Source: Saprospira grandis DSM 2844 (lineage in GTDB: Bacteria > Bacteroidota > Bacteroidia > Chitinophagales > Saprospiraceae). From it: a stretch of DNA of 64,000 bases. Location: positions 3,343,154-3,407,153 of the forward strand of contig NZ_JH719942.1 in NCBI RefSeq assembly GCF_000275825.1. Reading direction: 5' to 3'. The notes under the pieces are model-generated. The model saw only the letters and a list, made by a program, of their open reading frames with translations, ran no database searches and was not told the origin of the DNA. Positions 25,295 to 34,720 of the stretch are shown in pieces (the first letter of the stretch is position 1; every line of letters begins with the position of its first letter). The translations under genes were made by a program, and so were the position numbers.

Positions 25295-28291
25295 TTATCG
25301 TTGAATAACGATAGGTTCTGTATGCTGCGTACGGCTCTTTTCATCAATGATGCGGAGCATATACATCGCAGGAGCAAGCTCTTGCGTATTGATGCGCAAG
25401 TTTTGCTGCCCAACAACATTTAGGCTTTGGGTATAAACCACTTGGCCATTTAGGGCGACCAATTGTAGCTGAAGCTGACGGCTTTCAGTTAATTCAAAGC
25501 TAAGGTTTACATAATCTTGAGCCGGATTAGGGAAAATGCTCATTTGCTCCAATCCTTCAATGCCCGTAACGGCTACAACAATAGTAACGGTATCGCTAGC
25601 TGGGCAACCATTGGCATCAGTAACGATGACGGTTTGTAGCCCTGCCCCTTGAATTGTAGCAGTAGTTGAGCCATTAGACCAATCGTAGCTATAAGCAGCT
25701 ACTCCACCAGAAACGTTGGCGGTAGCTGTGCCGTCATTGTTATTGACTGCATCTACGGTCAAAATTGCAGGCTCTGTAACTTGAACGCTATTTTGCGTGC
25801 CACAACCAATACTATCCGTAATGGTCACATTATAAGTACCCGCATCGAGGCCAGTAGCCGTAGCCGTAGTTTGGCTGCCTGCATTGGCATCCCAAATATA
25901 GCTGTAAGGCGCAATGCCCGCTTGGCCCATAGCCGTAGCGCTACCGTTGGCATCTCCATGACAAGCCACATCTACAGCAGAAACCGTAGATACAGTATTA
26001 GAAATCGCCAATACCTGAGTATAAACATTATCACTGAGGTCATAATCGCCAGGCACATCAATGCTCACCTCAAAGATTCCGTTTCCAGAAGCAGAAGGGA
26101 AGGCGGGTAGACTAATCACTACAGAATCATTCATAGGAATGTTATAGGCCGTGTCTACAGTAATCGTAAAGGGTAGAGTGCTTAGCGTGACGGTATAAGG
26201 AACCATGGCCAAGTCACTGTTTCCACCATTGTAGATGACCATTTGTGGACTAGGAATGTTGTTGGCATTACAGTAAGTCGTCTGTAGACCATTTACCACT
26301 ACTGTGGCACTAACCGGAGGATCACAACGTACTGCATCAATGTTGAGCCCGTAGTTACCCGTGCTAGAACCAAAGCCTTCAACCAAGATATAGATGGTAT
26401 CTCCTGCATTATAGCTAGGATCATTAACAATATCGAGAAGGAGGTAAGAGGTGGTTCCTTGTCCACCATCATCGTTAAAGTCTAGTTGAGTCGTTCCATC
26501 AGCCGCATAAACACGGAGGTAAGTATCAAAGTCAGAGCTATCCAAGCTAATGAATAGGGTATCGGTACAGTTGTCTAGTACATGCTGGAACCACACATCC
26601 GCAGAGCTGTTTCCAATGGTGTTTTGGTAGCAACCTGTGGTCGCTCCAGAATTACTAAAGGGAAAGGTATTGATGCTAATGGCCTGCTGGATGGTGTTTC
26701 CAGGAAGAGGATCAAATACAGGCTGTACATCTAACTGGAAGTTTCCGCTAGCTGTGCCCGCACCTTCTACCAAAATATAAATCGTGTCGCCACTATTGAT
26801 GCTTGCCCCAACAGCAAGGTTCAAGGCCGCATTATTGTTGCCTGCGCCATTGTCATTGCTAAACAGAATAGTACTGCTATCAGCAGCATAGATGCTTAGG
26901 TAAGAATCATAGTCAGATCCTGCCAAAGAAATAAGAATAGAATCTAGACAGTCCTCAACAATATACTCAAACCATACATCAGCAGCGGCTTGGCCTGCCG
27001 TATTGCTGTAGCAAGTAGTGGCATTATTAGCCGCAAAAGGAAGCGCACTGATGCCAATAGCCGTATTGGCCCAATCTCCAGCAGGAGAGCTGCTTGTGGT
27101 GGCCTGTACATCAAGAACGTAGTTCCCTTCATTGGCGCTAAAGCCTTCTACTAGAATATAAATGGTGTCGCCAGAATTAAAGTTGGCATTGCTCAAAATG
27201 CTCAACTCTAGGCGAGAGGTGGTACCCACTCCACCATCATCATTTACGGCTAAAGAGGTCGTTGTATCGGCCCCAAAAACACGAAGGTAAGTATCAAAGT
27301 CAGAGCTATCCAAACCAATATATAGAGAGTCTGTACAACTAGGAATTACATACTGAAACCATACATCTGCCGAGCTATTGCCCACCGTATTCGTATAGCA
27401 AGAGTCAGTCGCGCCAGCTTGGTTGAAGTTAGGCGTGCTAATGACAAAAGCATCATTGGCCATATCGCCTTGTACGCCCAAACAAGAGGTAGTAAAGCTA
27501 ACAGGGCCTGCCCAGTTAGAGTTGCCACCACCGCTACAAAGGCCACGGACATAAATATCATAGCTGCTTCCATCAGCCAAACCTGTAGCGCTAAATGGAT
27601 TGCTGCTTGTTACCGTTCCCGAAGTAGGGGCCGCAGCTCCTGCTGCCACTAGGGCCACTTCCGCCTGAGGCGCGCCATTGGCATTAAAACTAATATCTGC
27701 CGAGTTGGCCGTAATGTTGCTAGCCGTCACCGCAGAAGGATCCAAACAAGGAGGCGCTCCAATGCTCAAATCATCAATAAACCAGTTATCTCCATTATTT
27801 TGCTCCATAACAAAAGCTACATAAACAGACTGCCCAACATAGGCACTAAGGTCTACAACTTTAGGACTATAGGTACTGCTAAAGTCAGTTTCTCCCTGAG
27901 TATCAATGATGGTAAATGTGGTGGTGTCTGTCTGAGAGGTCGTAGATACCCGAATGGTGTAAATGTTCCCATAATCAAAAAAATCATAGGATAAACGCTG
28001 ATAAAAGGCTAAGGTGCTAGCCCCTGCACTAATATTTACCGCTGGCGTAACTAGCCAATCTGTAGAGTTCCCTCCTGTAACAAACTCAAAAGTGACAGAA
28101 GCCGCTTGGGCTCCCGTATTGGCGGTGGTAGAGGCTTGCCAAGATTGGGTGGTCCCAATCCCATTATCAAAAATGGCCCAACCCGCAGGCGGAATGCTGC
28201 CCTCAAAATCTTCTGTCAACTGGGCCGAAACCGAGAAGCTCAAAAGACTCAAGCAAAATAGCATGAAAAATTGAATCGATAGTTTTTGCAT
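25295..28291 (-). CDS. Large T9SS-exported surface protein (anchor-J, FnIII, PPC and SprB-like repeats)
   Basis: 998 residues with signal peptide (about 1-23). Domains in order: a choice-of-anchor-J-like sandwich (about 25-180, TEDFEGSIPPAGWAIFDNG to DNWFIDDLSIG), a fibronectin III-like domain (about 182-270), and three pre-peptidase C-terminal-like repeats (about 278-655). Each PPC-like repeat carries SSADVWFQ or a close variant and SGDTIYILVEG. A CARDB-like sandwich and two SprB-type repeats follow (ACHGDANGSATAMG, SYDWSNGST). The protein ends in a type A T9SS sorting domain (IFPNPAQDYVNLSFEL, APAMYMLRII). It should be exported through T9SS and displayed on the surface as an adhesin-like protein. 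The first and third PPC repeats are much closer to each other than to the second, suggesting recent internal duplication. Confidence 0.88.
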   Translation of the reverse strand: MQKLSIQFFMLFCLSLLSFSVSAQLTEDFEGSIPPAGWAIFDNGIGTTQSWQASTTANTGAQAASVTFEFVTGGNSTDWLVTPAVNISAGASTLAFYQRLSYDFFDYGNIYTIRVSTTSQTDTTTFTIIDTQGETDFSSTYSPKVVDLSAYVGQSVYVAFVMEQNNGDNWFIDDLSIGAPPCLDPSAVTASNITANSADISFNANGAPQAEVALVAAGAAAPTSGTVTSSNPFSATGLADGSSYDIYVRGLCSGGGNSNWAGPVSFTTSCLGVQGDMANDAFVISTPNFNQAGATDSCYTNTVGNSSADVWFQYVIPSCTDSLYIGLDSSDFDTYLRVFGADTTTSLAVNDDGGVGTTSRLELSILSNANFNSGDTIYILVEGFSANEGNYVLDVQATTSSSPAGDWANTAIGISALPFAANNATTCYSNTAGQAAADVWFEYIVEDCLDSILISLAGSDYDSYLSIYAADSSTILFSNDNGAGNNNAALNLAVGASINSGDTIYILVEGAGTASGNFQLDVQPVFDPLPGNTIQQAISINTFPFSNSGATTGCYQNTIGNSSADVWFQHVLDNCTDTLFISLDSSDFDTYLRVYAADGTTQLDFNDDGGQGTTSYLLLDIVNDPSYNAGDTIYILVEGFGSSTGNYGLNIDAVRCDPPVSATVVVNGLQTTYCNANNIPSPQMVIYNGGNSDLAMVPYTVTLSTLPFTITVDTAYNIPMNDSVVISLPAFPSASGNGIFEVSIDVPGDYDLSDNVYTQVLAISNTVSTVSAVDVACHGDANGSATAMGQAGIAPYSYIWDANAGSQTTATATGLDAGTYNVTITDSIGCGTQNSVQVTEPAILTVDAVNNNDGTATANVSGGVAAYSYDWSNGSTTATIQGAGLQTVIVTDANGCPASDTVTIVVAVTGIEGLEQMSIFPNPAQDYVNLSFELTESRQLQLQLVALNGQVVYTQSLNVVGQQNLRINTQELAPAMYMLRIIDEKSRTQHTEPIVIQR

Positions 28292-28346
28292 ATAAAATTA
28301 GATAGTAAGCAGTGCTAAACTGCTTGGAGATGAGAAAAATTAACTT

Positions 28347-28354
28347 CAAAAATA
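28347..28354 (-). promoter_or_regulatory. Candidate -7 box for the large T9SS gene
   Basis: On the minus strand TATTTTTG matches TAnnTTTG exactly, about 55 bases before the start codon in an A/T-rich intergenic stretch. A matching TTG box is not at the standard spacing. Confidence 0.35.
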
Positions 28355-28479
28355 AGCTTTATTTTAATAGAAAGATGAGCAAAATACAGCGATTTAACTG
28401 GTTAATGAATTGTTAATCTATTTTTTAGGTCTATAAGTTACCTTATTAGCTGTCACGATCTATTAGTTTTTGTGTTTAA

Positions 28480-28656
28480 TTTTGGGGCTGTCCCTCGCTT
28501 CGCTCGGGTCGCTATGCTGCGGGGCTCGCAAGTCTGCTCGGCCCTGCAGGCAGGCTTTGCCTGCCTTTGGTCTGGCCCTTCGGGCCACCCGCTCCGCAGC
28601 GCTCATCCGCTCCTCTGCAAAGCCTGCGCAAAATAGTCGGCTTCGGCCCTTTGGTC
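28480..28656. repeat. Structured intergenic repeat, copy 11 (hybrid B/C, reverse)
   Basis: Left end is class B (TTTTGGGGCTGTCCCTCGC), right part is class C-like (CCGCAGCGCTCATCC), so the terminal bases do not pair; it looks recombined or decayed. Palindrome AGGCAGGCTTTGCCTGCCT is well kept. Forms an inverted pair with copy 12. Confidence 0.85.
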
Positions 28657-28712
28657 CTCAAATGGCACATAGGCTTAAGCGGCCAAAGCAGTTTGTTTAA
28701 GGTCTACTTATC

Positions 28713-28860
28713 CGATGAGCGGCCCAGCGCTGCGCAGGGGTGGCCGAAGGCCAGACCGAGTTTTTTTGAGCGTAGCGAAAAAAACGAAGGGCCGAGCGAA
28801 TAGCGAGCCCCGGAGCATAGCGGCGGCCGCCTTGGCAAAGCCAAGGCGGCCGCGGGCCCA
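28713..28860. repeat. Structured intergenic repeat, copy 12 (class C, forward)
   Basis: GGCCCAGCGCTGCG to CGCGGGCCC (GGCCC/GGGCC terminal pairing). One hairpin has seven T and seven A where copy 8 has six and six, a compensatory length change. The last palindrome is GCCTTGGCAAAGCCAAGGC. It ends about 25 bases from the kynureninase stop. Confidence 0.9.
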
Positions 28861-28885
28861 AAAATAATAAATCAAAAAGCAGAAA

Positions 28886-30163
28886 CTAGAGCTGCAGGCA
28901 TTTTTTTAGAATCTTCACCATCCGATAGACATCTTCAAAAGAGTTGTAGATGGGGGCAGGAGAAATGCGAATAACATCGGGTTCTCGCCAGTCACCAATC
29001 ACGCCATTTTTAACTAAATCATCGAAGAGGCTGCGGTCGGCCCCTTGTACCTGAATAGAGAGCTGAGCGCCTCGGTCCTTGGGATTTTTGGGGGTCAGAA
29101 TACGGATGCGGTCAGTGGGCAATTGGTTGAGCAAGAACTCCAGATAGGCCGTTAGTTTTTTGCTTTTGGCCAGCAAACGGTCCATGCCCGCCTCATTGAA
29201 GAGGGCCAAAGCGGCCCGCATAGGCACCATGGCCAAAATGGGCGCATTGCTAATTTGCCAAGCATCGGCATTGGGGGCGGGCTCAAAAGTAGCGGGCATT
29301 TTGAAGCGGCTTTCTTTGTGGTGGCCCCACCAACCCTCAAAACGAGGCAAATCCTTGCTGTTGAGATGGCGCTCATGCACAAAGGCGCCAGCAATGCAGC
29401 CAGGGCCCGAGTTGAGGTATTTGTAGTGGCACCAAACGGCAAAATCCATCCCCCAATCATGTAATTGAAGGCGGACATTGCCCGCCGCATGGGCCAAATC
29501 AAAGCCCACCATGGCGCCAATTTCATGGCCTTTTTTCGTAATAGACTGCATGTCAAAACATTGGCCCGTATAATAATTGATTCCGCTGAGCATGACCAAG
29601 GCAATACTGTCCTTTTCCCGCTCTAAGGCCTGCAAAATATCTTCGGTCCGCAGATGGTCCTCCCCCATACGGGGCCGCAGCTGAATCAAGCCATCCTGAG
29701 GGTCAATGCCATGAAAACGCAGCTGCGAATCTACGGCATATTTATCCGAGGGAAAGGCGCCACCCTCAATCACAATTTTGTAGCGGCTTTTTGTGGGCCG
29801 ATAAAAAGAGACCATCATGAGGTGCAAATTGACGCTCAGGGTGTTCATGACGGTAATCTCTTTGGGCAAAGCCCCCACAATAGGCGAAAGCTGTCGGCTA
29901 AACTCTTCATGGTAGGTCATCCAAGGGCGCTCGGCCTTAAAGTGGCCCTCTACGGCCAACTCTTTCCAGACCTCCATTTCGTCTTGCATCAGCTGCTGAG
30001 CAAGGCGGGGCTGTAGCCCCAAGGAATTGCCGCAAAGATAAATAATAGGGCTTCCATCTGCCTGCTTTGGAAAATGGAACTGGGGACGAAAATGCGCTAG
30101 GGGATCACTGACATCCTGGGCTTTGGCATAGTCCAAAGTATCTTCAAATTGTACCTCTTGCAT
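28886..30163 (-). CDS. kynU: Kynureninase
   Basis: Kynureninase is a PLP enzyme that cleaves kynurenine or 3-hydroxykynurenine to (hydroxy)anthranilate and alanine in tryptophan breakdown or quinolinate synthesis. The 425-residue protein has the conserved IIYLCGNSLGLQPR near the N-terminus, VMNTLSVNLHLMMVSFYRPT, and the PLP-Asp region VGFDLAHAAGNV. The PLP-binding lysine lies in WCHYKYLNSGPGCIAGAFVH. Length is standard. No other kynurenine pathway gene is in the window, so which route it serves is unclear. Confidence 0.96.
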   Translation of the reverse strand: MQEVQFEDTLDYAKAQDVSDPLAHFRPQFHFPKQADGSPIIYLCGNSLGLQPRLAQQLMQDEMEVWKELAVEGHFKAERPWMTYHEEFSRQLSPIVGALPKEITVMNTLSVNLHLMMVSFYRPTKSRYKIVIEGGAFPSDKYAVDSQLRFHGIDPQDGLIQLRPRMGEDHLRTEDILQALEREKDSIALVMLSGINYYTGQCFDMQSITKKGHEIGAMVGFDLAHAAGNVRLQLHDWGMDFAVWCHYKYLNSGPGCIAGAFVHERHLNSKDLPRFEGWWGHHKESRFKMPATFEPAPNADAWQISNAPILAMVPMRAALALFNEAGMDRLLAKSKKLTAYLEFLLNQLPTDRIRILTPKNPKDRGAQLSIQVQGADRSLFDDLVKNGVIGDWREPDVIRISPAPIYNSFEDVYRMVKILKKCLQL

Positions 30164-30225
30164 TAGATATTTTTTTTAAAGGCGTTTGATCTTTAGCCTT
30201 AAAGTTACGCTTTATTCAGGGCAAA

Positions 30226-30258
30226 ACAAAAGCGCCCCCAAGATTCTTGGAGGCGCTC
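30226..30258 (-). terminator. Terminator of the gene at 30281
   Basis: Stem AGCGCC-CCAAG with CTTGG-GGCGCT (one mismatch), 3-base loop; a T-rich tract follows on the minus strand. About 22 bases after the stop. Confidence 0.85.
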
Positions 30259-30280
30259 TTTAGGGCAGTTATGGCCCAGT

Positions 30281-31174
30281 TTAGAAGGGGAGACAATAGC
30301 CTAATTCTTCTTTTTCAGTATGTTGGATTTTTACCGATTGGTTTTTGCTGTAGAAGACTCCACGGCTAAAATCAAGGATAAATTGTGGCGCCAGTTGATA
30401 CATCAGCTTTTCTTGCATGCTGGCTGGGTCAAAGCTGGCAACACCCCCAGCCAATTTAATTTCTTTTTGGAGGACCAAACGGCCTTCTTGGTCCAAATCT
30501 TTGCCCTCTAGGCTTTTGATCGATAACTGCTCTAGGGCCCCGATTTGGTCCTGCAAGATATCGCCTAGGCCCATCTCTTTACCTTTATATTCTATGATTT
30601 CAATTTCTGCGCTTAGTCCATCAATTTGGCCCGAAAAACTCAGGCGGCGCTTTTGGTTTTGGAGCATGCTCCCCTGAGCAATATCAATCTGAATGGGGCT
30701 GTAATTTACGCTTTCATTAGCCGCCAAAACAGGCCGAATCGCATAGGGATAGTACTCAAATTGATGCGTCTTTTTGTTGTAGGCCATCAAGGCCAAAATA
30801 TTAAAGTCACTAAAGTCTGTGGGCTTTACTTCGGTCTTGGCCTCATGCTTTTCTTCTTCCATTGTTGTGGGGTTAAAAGAAAAGACCTCATCATCGCGCT
30901 GCGGATAAGCCGCCATCCACTGCGCAGGATCTGGAGAGTTAGGTAGGCCCGCAGAACTGATGTTTTTTAGCTCTTTTTTGCTTAAAGAGGCATGTAGCTT
31001 AAAGGCCAAACTCTTCACCAACTCTGGCCCCGAATTCTGCTTCATCGAGAAGCTACTGCGGCCCATAAAACTAATTTCTTCTCGGTTTTTAAGCTGATCC
31101 AGCAGTTTCTGAGGTTGGGCATAGGCGGCCTCCAGCAAGAAAAGGCTAAGGCAGAACATAAGGAGATTACGCAT
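30281..31174 (-). CDS. Secreted protein of unknown function
   Basis: 297 residues from ATG 31172-31174, which starts a signal peptide (MRNLLMFCLSLFLLEAAYAQ). The longer frame to 31309 adds 45 hydrophobic and basic residues with no obvious role. The mature protein mixes polar strands and helices, with ALMAYNKKTHQFEYYPYAIRPV, then LSIKSLEGKDLDQEGRLVLQKE and the C-terminal LGYCLPF. No domain is recognised and no sorting domain is present, so it is probably periplasmic. A -7-type promoter box lies 45-52 bases upstream, and a terminator follows. Confidence 0.65.
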   Translation of the reverse strand: MRNLLMFCLSLFLLEAAYAQPQKLLDQLKNREEISFMGRSSFSMKQNSGPELVKSLAFKLHASLSKKELKNISSAGLPNSPDPAQWMAAYPQRDDEVFSFNPTTMEEEKHEAKTEVKPTDFSDFNILALMAYNKKTHQFEYYPYAIRPVLAANESVNYSPIQIDIAQGSMLQNQKRRLSFSGQIDGLSAEIEIIEYKGKEMGLGDILQDQIGALEQLSIKSLEGKDLDQEGRLVLQKEIKLAGGVASFDPASMQEKLMYQLAPQFILDFSRGVFYSKNQSVKIQHTEKEELGYCLPF

Positions 31175-31218
31175 AGGGTATTTGTTTAAACGTGTTAAGA
31201 AAAACAAAATGAAAAATT

Positions 31219-31226
31219 CAAAGATA
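31219..31226 (-). promoter_or_regulatory. Candidate -7 box for the gene ending at 30281
   Basis: TATCTTTG on the minus strand matches TAnnTTTG exactly, 45 bases before the chosen ATG, and supports that start over the longer frame. No good -33 TTG box at standard spacing. Confidence 0.35.
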
Positions 31227-31400
31227 GGGCCAAATAGATAATTTGTCGCTGCCCTTTGTTTACTATTTACTAGAAACCTAATCGGAAAAAAATCTAGCTT
31301 GGGCGACACAAAAAAGCATTATGTCTATTTAACTTCTTCGCTAAACCCATTTTTTCGCTAAATTAGAAAGTCGTTTTTGACTAAACCCTAAGATTCTTTT

Positions 31401-33914
31401 ATGCGTAATCTTTTTATTCTGGCCTTTTTGGCCTGGGCTCCCCTCCTGATAGCCCAGAAAATACTAATAACAGGGCAGGTAATTGATGATGATACCGAAG
31501 AAGGCGTCCCCTTTTGTAGTGTATTTATTCCAGGCGATATCCCTATGGGCGTCACCTCTGATGTAGAGGGCAAGTACCGCCTCGAAATGGAGCTGGCCAG
31601 CCTACCCAGCGATACCATTATGGCCGCCTCGGTGGGCTACGATAATCTGATGAAGCGAATCGATAAGACGCAGACAGAACTCTCCATCAATTTTCGCCTC
31701 AAAAGTAGCTCCGTAGAATTAGAAACCGTAATGGTGCTGGCCGGAGAAAATCCCGCCAATGAGGTGGTCCGCCGCATTGTGGCCAATAAGGAGCGCAATA
31801 AGCGCAAAAACTTTGATAATTATCAGGTAGAGTGCTACTCCAAAACCGAATTGGACCTCAATAATATTGACCCCAAAATGAAGGATAGCCCTTTGTTTAA
31901 GGACCTGCAGTTTATTTTCGAAAATATAGACTCTACCTCCGATGTCAAACCCTTTTTGCCCGCCTATGTGGCCGAACGAATTTATGATATCTTTTATATA
32001 AATGGTAAGGGCAAAAAAGAAATCCTCAAGGCCCAAAAGGTCTCCGGGGTAGAAAATTCAACCGTGGTGGATTTTATTGGCCAAATGCACGATGAATTCG
32101 ACCTCTACGATAATTATATTACGGTCCTCGGCAAGGAGTTTATTAGCCCATTTGCCAATAATGGCCTCTTTTTCTATGAGTATTATATTATCGACTCTAC
32201 CCATATCGAAGACGAATGGTCCTATAAACTCAAGTTTAAACCCAAACGCCGTGGCGAAAATACTTTCTATGGCGACTTTTGGGTCTCTGTAGAAAATTAT
32301 GGCCTCGAAATCGTCAATATGAGAATGAGCGAAGACGTAAACGTCAATCTCGTCAACCGCCTGCTCATTTATGCCGAATACAAACAACAAGACAGTATCT
32401 GGCTGCCCTACAAAGAAAAAACAGTCATCGATTTTGCCCTCAGCAAAAAACGAGAAAAAATGATGGGGGTCATAGGCCGAAAAACCCTGATGTATAAGGA
32501 TTTTCAAATTGGCCAAGAAGAATTAGAAAAAACCTATAAAGAAGCCGATCCAGAAGATATAGATTATATCGCCCTGGAAAAAGCCGATAGTTTCTGGTCC
32601 GAACAAAGACACGAAAAACTGACCGATAACGAAAAAGCCGTCTACAAAATGGTCGATAGTATCAAAACGGTGCCCATCTACCAAACCGCAACTAAGCTCT
32701 TATCAACCATCTCTACTGGCTATTACGAACAAGGCCCTCTCTATCTCGGCCCCTATGGCTCTATCTTTAATTATAACGATATTGAAGGAATCCGCCTGGG
32801 CTTTGGCGTCGGAACAGGCCCGCAGTTCTCCAAAAAATTACGCATCTATGGCTATGGCGCCTACGGTTTTGGCGATAAACGCTGGAAGTACCGCCTAGAG
32901 GGCCAATATGTCTTCAACCGATTCAAAAGAAGAGAAGTTGGCGTAAAATATATTAACGATGTCCTCTTCGATAACCGAAATAGCGAACAAACCCCCAGCC
33001 AAGGCCTTTTTGCCGGCTTCCTCCGCCGAAATGTGCCCGCCAAAATGCTAGCCGTTAAGGAGTTTAAGGCCTATTATCAACATACCTATAAAAGAGGGTT
33101 CTCCAACCGCCTAGCCATTATTCACCGAAATATGATCCCCCAAGGCGCCATTTTTAGCCGCTCCGATAGAGGCTTCAATTTTCGCTATTATCCCGATGCC
33201 AACGACTACACAAAAATCGATACGGCAGTCACTACCACCGAAGTCCTCCTCAAGTTTCGCTACGCCTACAAAGAAAAACTCTTGCGTGGCTACTTTAGCG
33301 ACCTCTCTATCGGGACCAAATTTCCCATTATCGAACTCTCTTACTTAGCTGGCGTCAAAGGCGTTTTAGGCAGCAAATATAATTATCATCGCATCAGCGC
33401 CGAAATCTCGCACTGGTTCAATGTTGGCCCTGTAGGCTGGTTCTCTTACCGCATCGAAGGCGGAAAAGTCTTTGGCCGCCTGCCTTATCTCTTGCTCGAA
33501 AGCCACCCCGGCAATGAAGCCTATTTCTATAATCCCGAATCCTATAACCTCATGAATAGCTTCGAGTTTGTGAGCGATCTTTGGGTGGGCGTCCGCGCCG
33601 TCCAACATTTCGATGGCTTTTTCCTCAACCGAATCCCCCTTATCCGCAAACTCAAATGGAGAGAGGTGGCCTTCTTTCGCGGCGTCTGGGGCAGCCTGAG
33701 CCAAGAAAATCAAGAAGCCAATGCCCTCAATCATCAAGATAATGGCGGCCCCTATTACGGCAGCTTCAACCAAGGGCCCTATATGGAAGTCGGCGCCGGT
33801 ATCGAAAATATCTTCAAGGTGATCCGTATCGATGCCCTCTGGCGCCTCAGCTATTTCGATAACCAAGATGCCCAAAAGTTCTCGGTCCGTACTACATTAA
33901 GTTTCTATTTCTAA
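31401..33914 (+). CDS. DUF5686 outer membrane protein with carboxypeptidase-like regulatory domain
   Basis: 837 residues with signal peptide (MRNLFILAFLAWAPLLIAQ). Residues about 20-115 form a CarboxypepD_reg-like sandwich (ITGQVIDDDTEEGVPFCSVF, GYDNLMKRI). The DUF5686 region follows (ANEVVRRIVANKERNKRKNF, YQVECYSKTELDL). The C-terminal half has amphipathic strands ending SVRTTLSFYF, as expected for an outer membrane barrel. This architecture is common in Bacteroidota outer membranes and its function is unknown. The next intergenic region holds a class C repeat and then a terminator, so the repeat is probably transcribed as the 3' untranslated region. Confidence 0.88.
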   Translation: MRNLFILAFLAWAPLLIAQKILITGQVIDDDTEEGVPFCSVFIPGDIPMGVTSDVEGKYRLEMELASLPSDTIMAASVGYDNLMKRIDKTQTELSINFRLKSSSVELETVMVLAGENPANEVVRRIVANKERNKRKNFDNYQVECYSKTELDLNNIDPKMKDSPLFKDLQFIFENIDSTSDVKPFLPAYVAERIYDIFYINGKGKKEILKAQKVSGVENSTVVDFIGQMHDEFDLYDNYITVLGKEFISPFANNGLFFYEYYIIDSTHIEDEWSYKLKFKPKRRGENTFYGDFWVSVENYGLEIVNMRMSEDVNVNLVNRLLIYAEYKQQDSIWLPYKEKTVIDFALSKKREKMMGVIGRKTLMYKDFQIGQEELEKTYKEADPEDIDYIALEKADSFWSEQRHEKLTDNEKAVYKMVDSIKTVPIYQTATKLLSTISTGYYEQGPLYLGPYGSIFNYNDIEGIRLGFGVGTGPQFSKKLRIYGYGAYGFGDKRWKYRLEGQYVFNRFKRREVGVKYINDVLFDNRNSEQTPSQGLFAGFLRRNVPAKMLAVKEFKAYYQHTYKRGFSNRLAIIHRNMIPQGAIFSRSDRGFNFRYYPDANDYTKIDTAVTTTEVLLKFRYAYKEKLLRGYFSDLSIGTKFPIIELSYLAGVKGVLGSKYNYHRISAEISHWFNVGPVGWFSYRIEGGKVFGRLPYLLLESHPGNEAYFYNPESYNLMNSFEFVSDLWVGVRAVQHFDGFFLNRIPLIRKLKWREVAFFRGVWGSLSQENQEANALNHQDNGGPYYGSFNQGPYMEVGAGIENIFKVIRIDALWRLSYFDNQDAQKFSVRTTLSFYF

Positions 33915-33916
33915 AG

Positions 33917-34088
33917 ATTTGGGGCCCGCGGCCGCCCTCCAATTTGGGGCGGCCGCCGCTAGGCTCCGCCGCTCGCAAGTCTGCTCGGCCCTTCGCCACC
34001 TTTGGCGGCTTTGGTCTGGCCCTGCGGGCCACAGCTGCGCAGCGCTGGGCCATTTGGCCTGCGGCCAGGCTGGCTCCGCCAGCCCCAA
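33917..34088. repeat. Structured intergenic repeat, copy 13 (class C, reverse)
   Basis: Starts 3 bases after the DUF5686 stop as ATTTGGGGCCCGCGGCC; right core CGCAGCGCTGGGCC gives GGGCC/GGCCC terminal pairing. Palindromes include GGCGGC...GCCGCC arms and GCCACCTTTGGCGGC. The gene's terminator lies beyond it, so it is likely in the transcript. Confidence 0.9.
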
Positions 34089-34107
34089 ACCTACCGCAAT
34101 TAGACCC

Positions 34108-34144
34108 AAAAGGGACTTCCGATACCCTCGGAAGTCCCTTTTTC
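34108..34144 (+). terminator. Terminator downstream of the DUF5686 gene and repeat 13
   Basis: Stem AGGGACTTCCG (34111-34121) with CGGAAGTCCCT (34129-34139), 7-base loop, then TTTTT. It may also serve the convergent small gene at 34169. Confidence 0.9.
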
Positions 34145-34168
34145 TATGCCCCAAAACTTAAACTGATT

Positions 34169-34486
34169 CTAATACAACTGACGGAAAATTGTCTGCATCT
34201 GCTTGTCGCCCACTCGGTACTGCTCCCGTACCTCCGCCGAAAATTGCTGACTCAATACCCGCAAGTCTTGCGCCTTATCCAAATTAAAAAGCTTCCAACT
34301 GGTTTTGGAACCCACCGGCCCCGAACGCTGAAATGCCCGCAAACCCCAATTATTAGCCCGTGTCAAACCCAAACAAAAGGGCTCCACAACTCGCCAATCA
34401 TCTTGGTCATTATAACGAAATGCAACAAGTAGCTGCTGAGAAATTGCATGATGTAGGTTGAGATGAAGTGCTGTGTTCGATTTCAT
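34169..34486 (-). CDS. Small WYL-like domain protein
   Basis: 105 residues. The spacing of LLVAFRYNDQDDWRVVEPFC, NNWGLRAFQRSG and WKLFNLDKAQDLRVL resembles the core of a WYL domain (basic/aromatic start, VEPxxL, a strand ending WxL or similar, FxLDKI). A classical WYL protein also has an HTH part, which is missing here. Family membership is by eye only and the role is unknown; ligand or nucleic-acid binding would be typical of WYL. It stands alone between a terminator and a gene-free region with a minisatellite. Confidence 0.6.
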   Translation of the reverse strand: MKSNTALHLNLHHAISQQLLVAFRYNDQDDWRVVEPFCLGLTRANNWGLRAFQRSGPVGSKTSWKLFNLDKAQDLRVLSQQFSAEVREQYRVGDKQMQTIFRQLY

Positions 34487-34720
34487 AAGTCTAGCCGTTT
34501 TTATGATGGTATAATTATTTTACGTACAAAACTTGATTTTGTTACCTTTTTGCTTAAATACTTAAGCCTAGGCCCCTCTTTTTTTGTCCCTCTGCTAGTC
34601 TAGCTAACTCCCTGACTTAGCGAGCCCTATGCTAGGATTCCCCTTTTGATTATTGTTATGAATTAGTTAAAGTGTTTAGTAAAGGAACTTAAGCAATTGG
34701 TCCAAGGAGCTAACTTTTTC

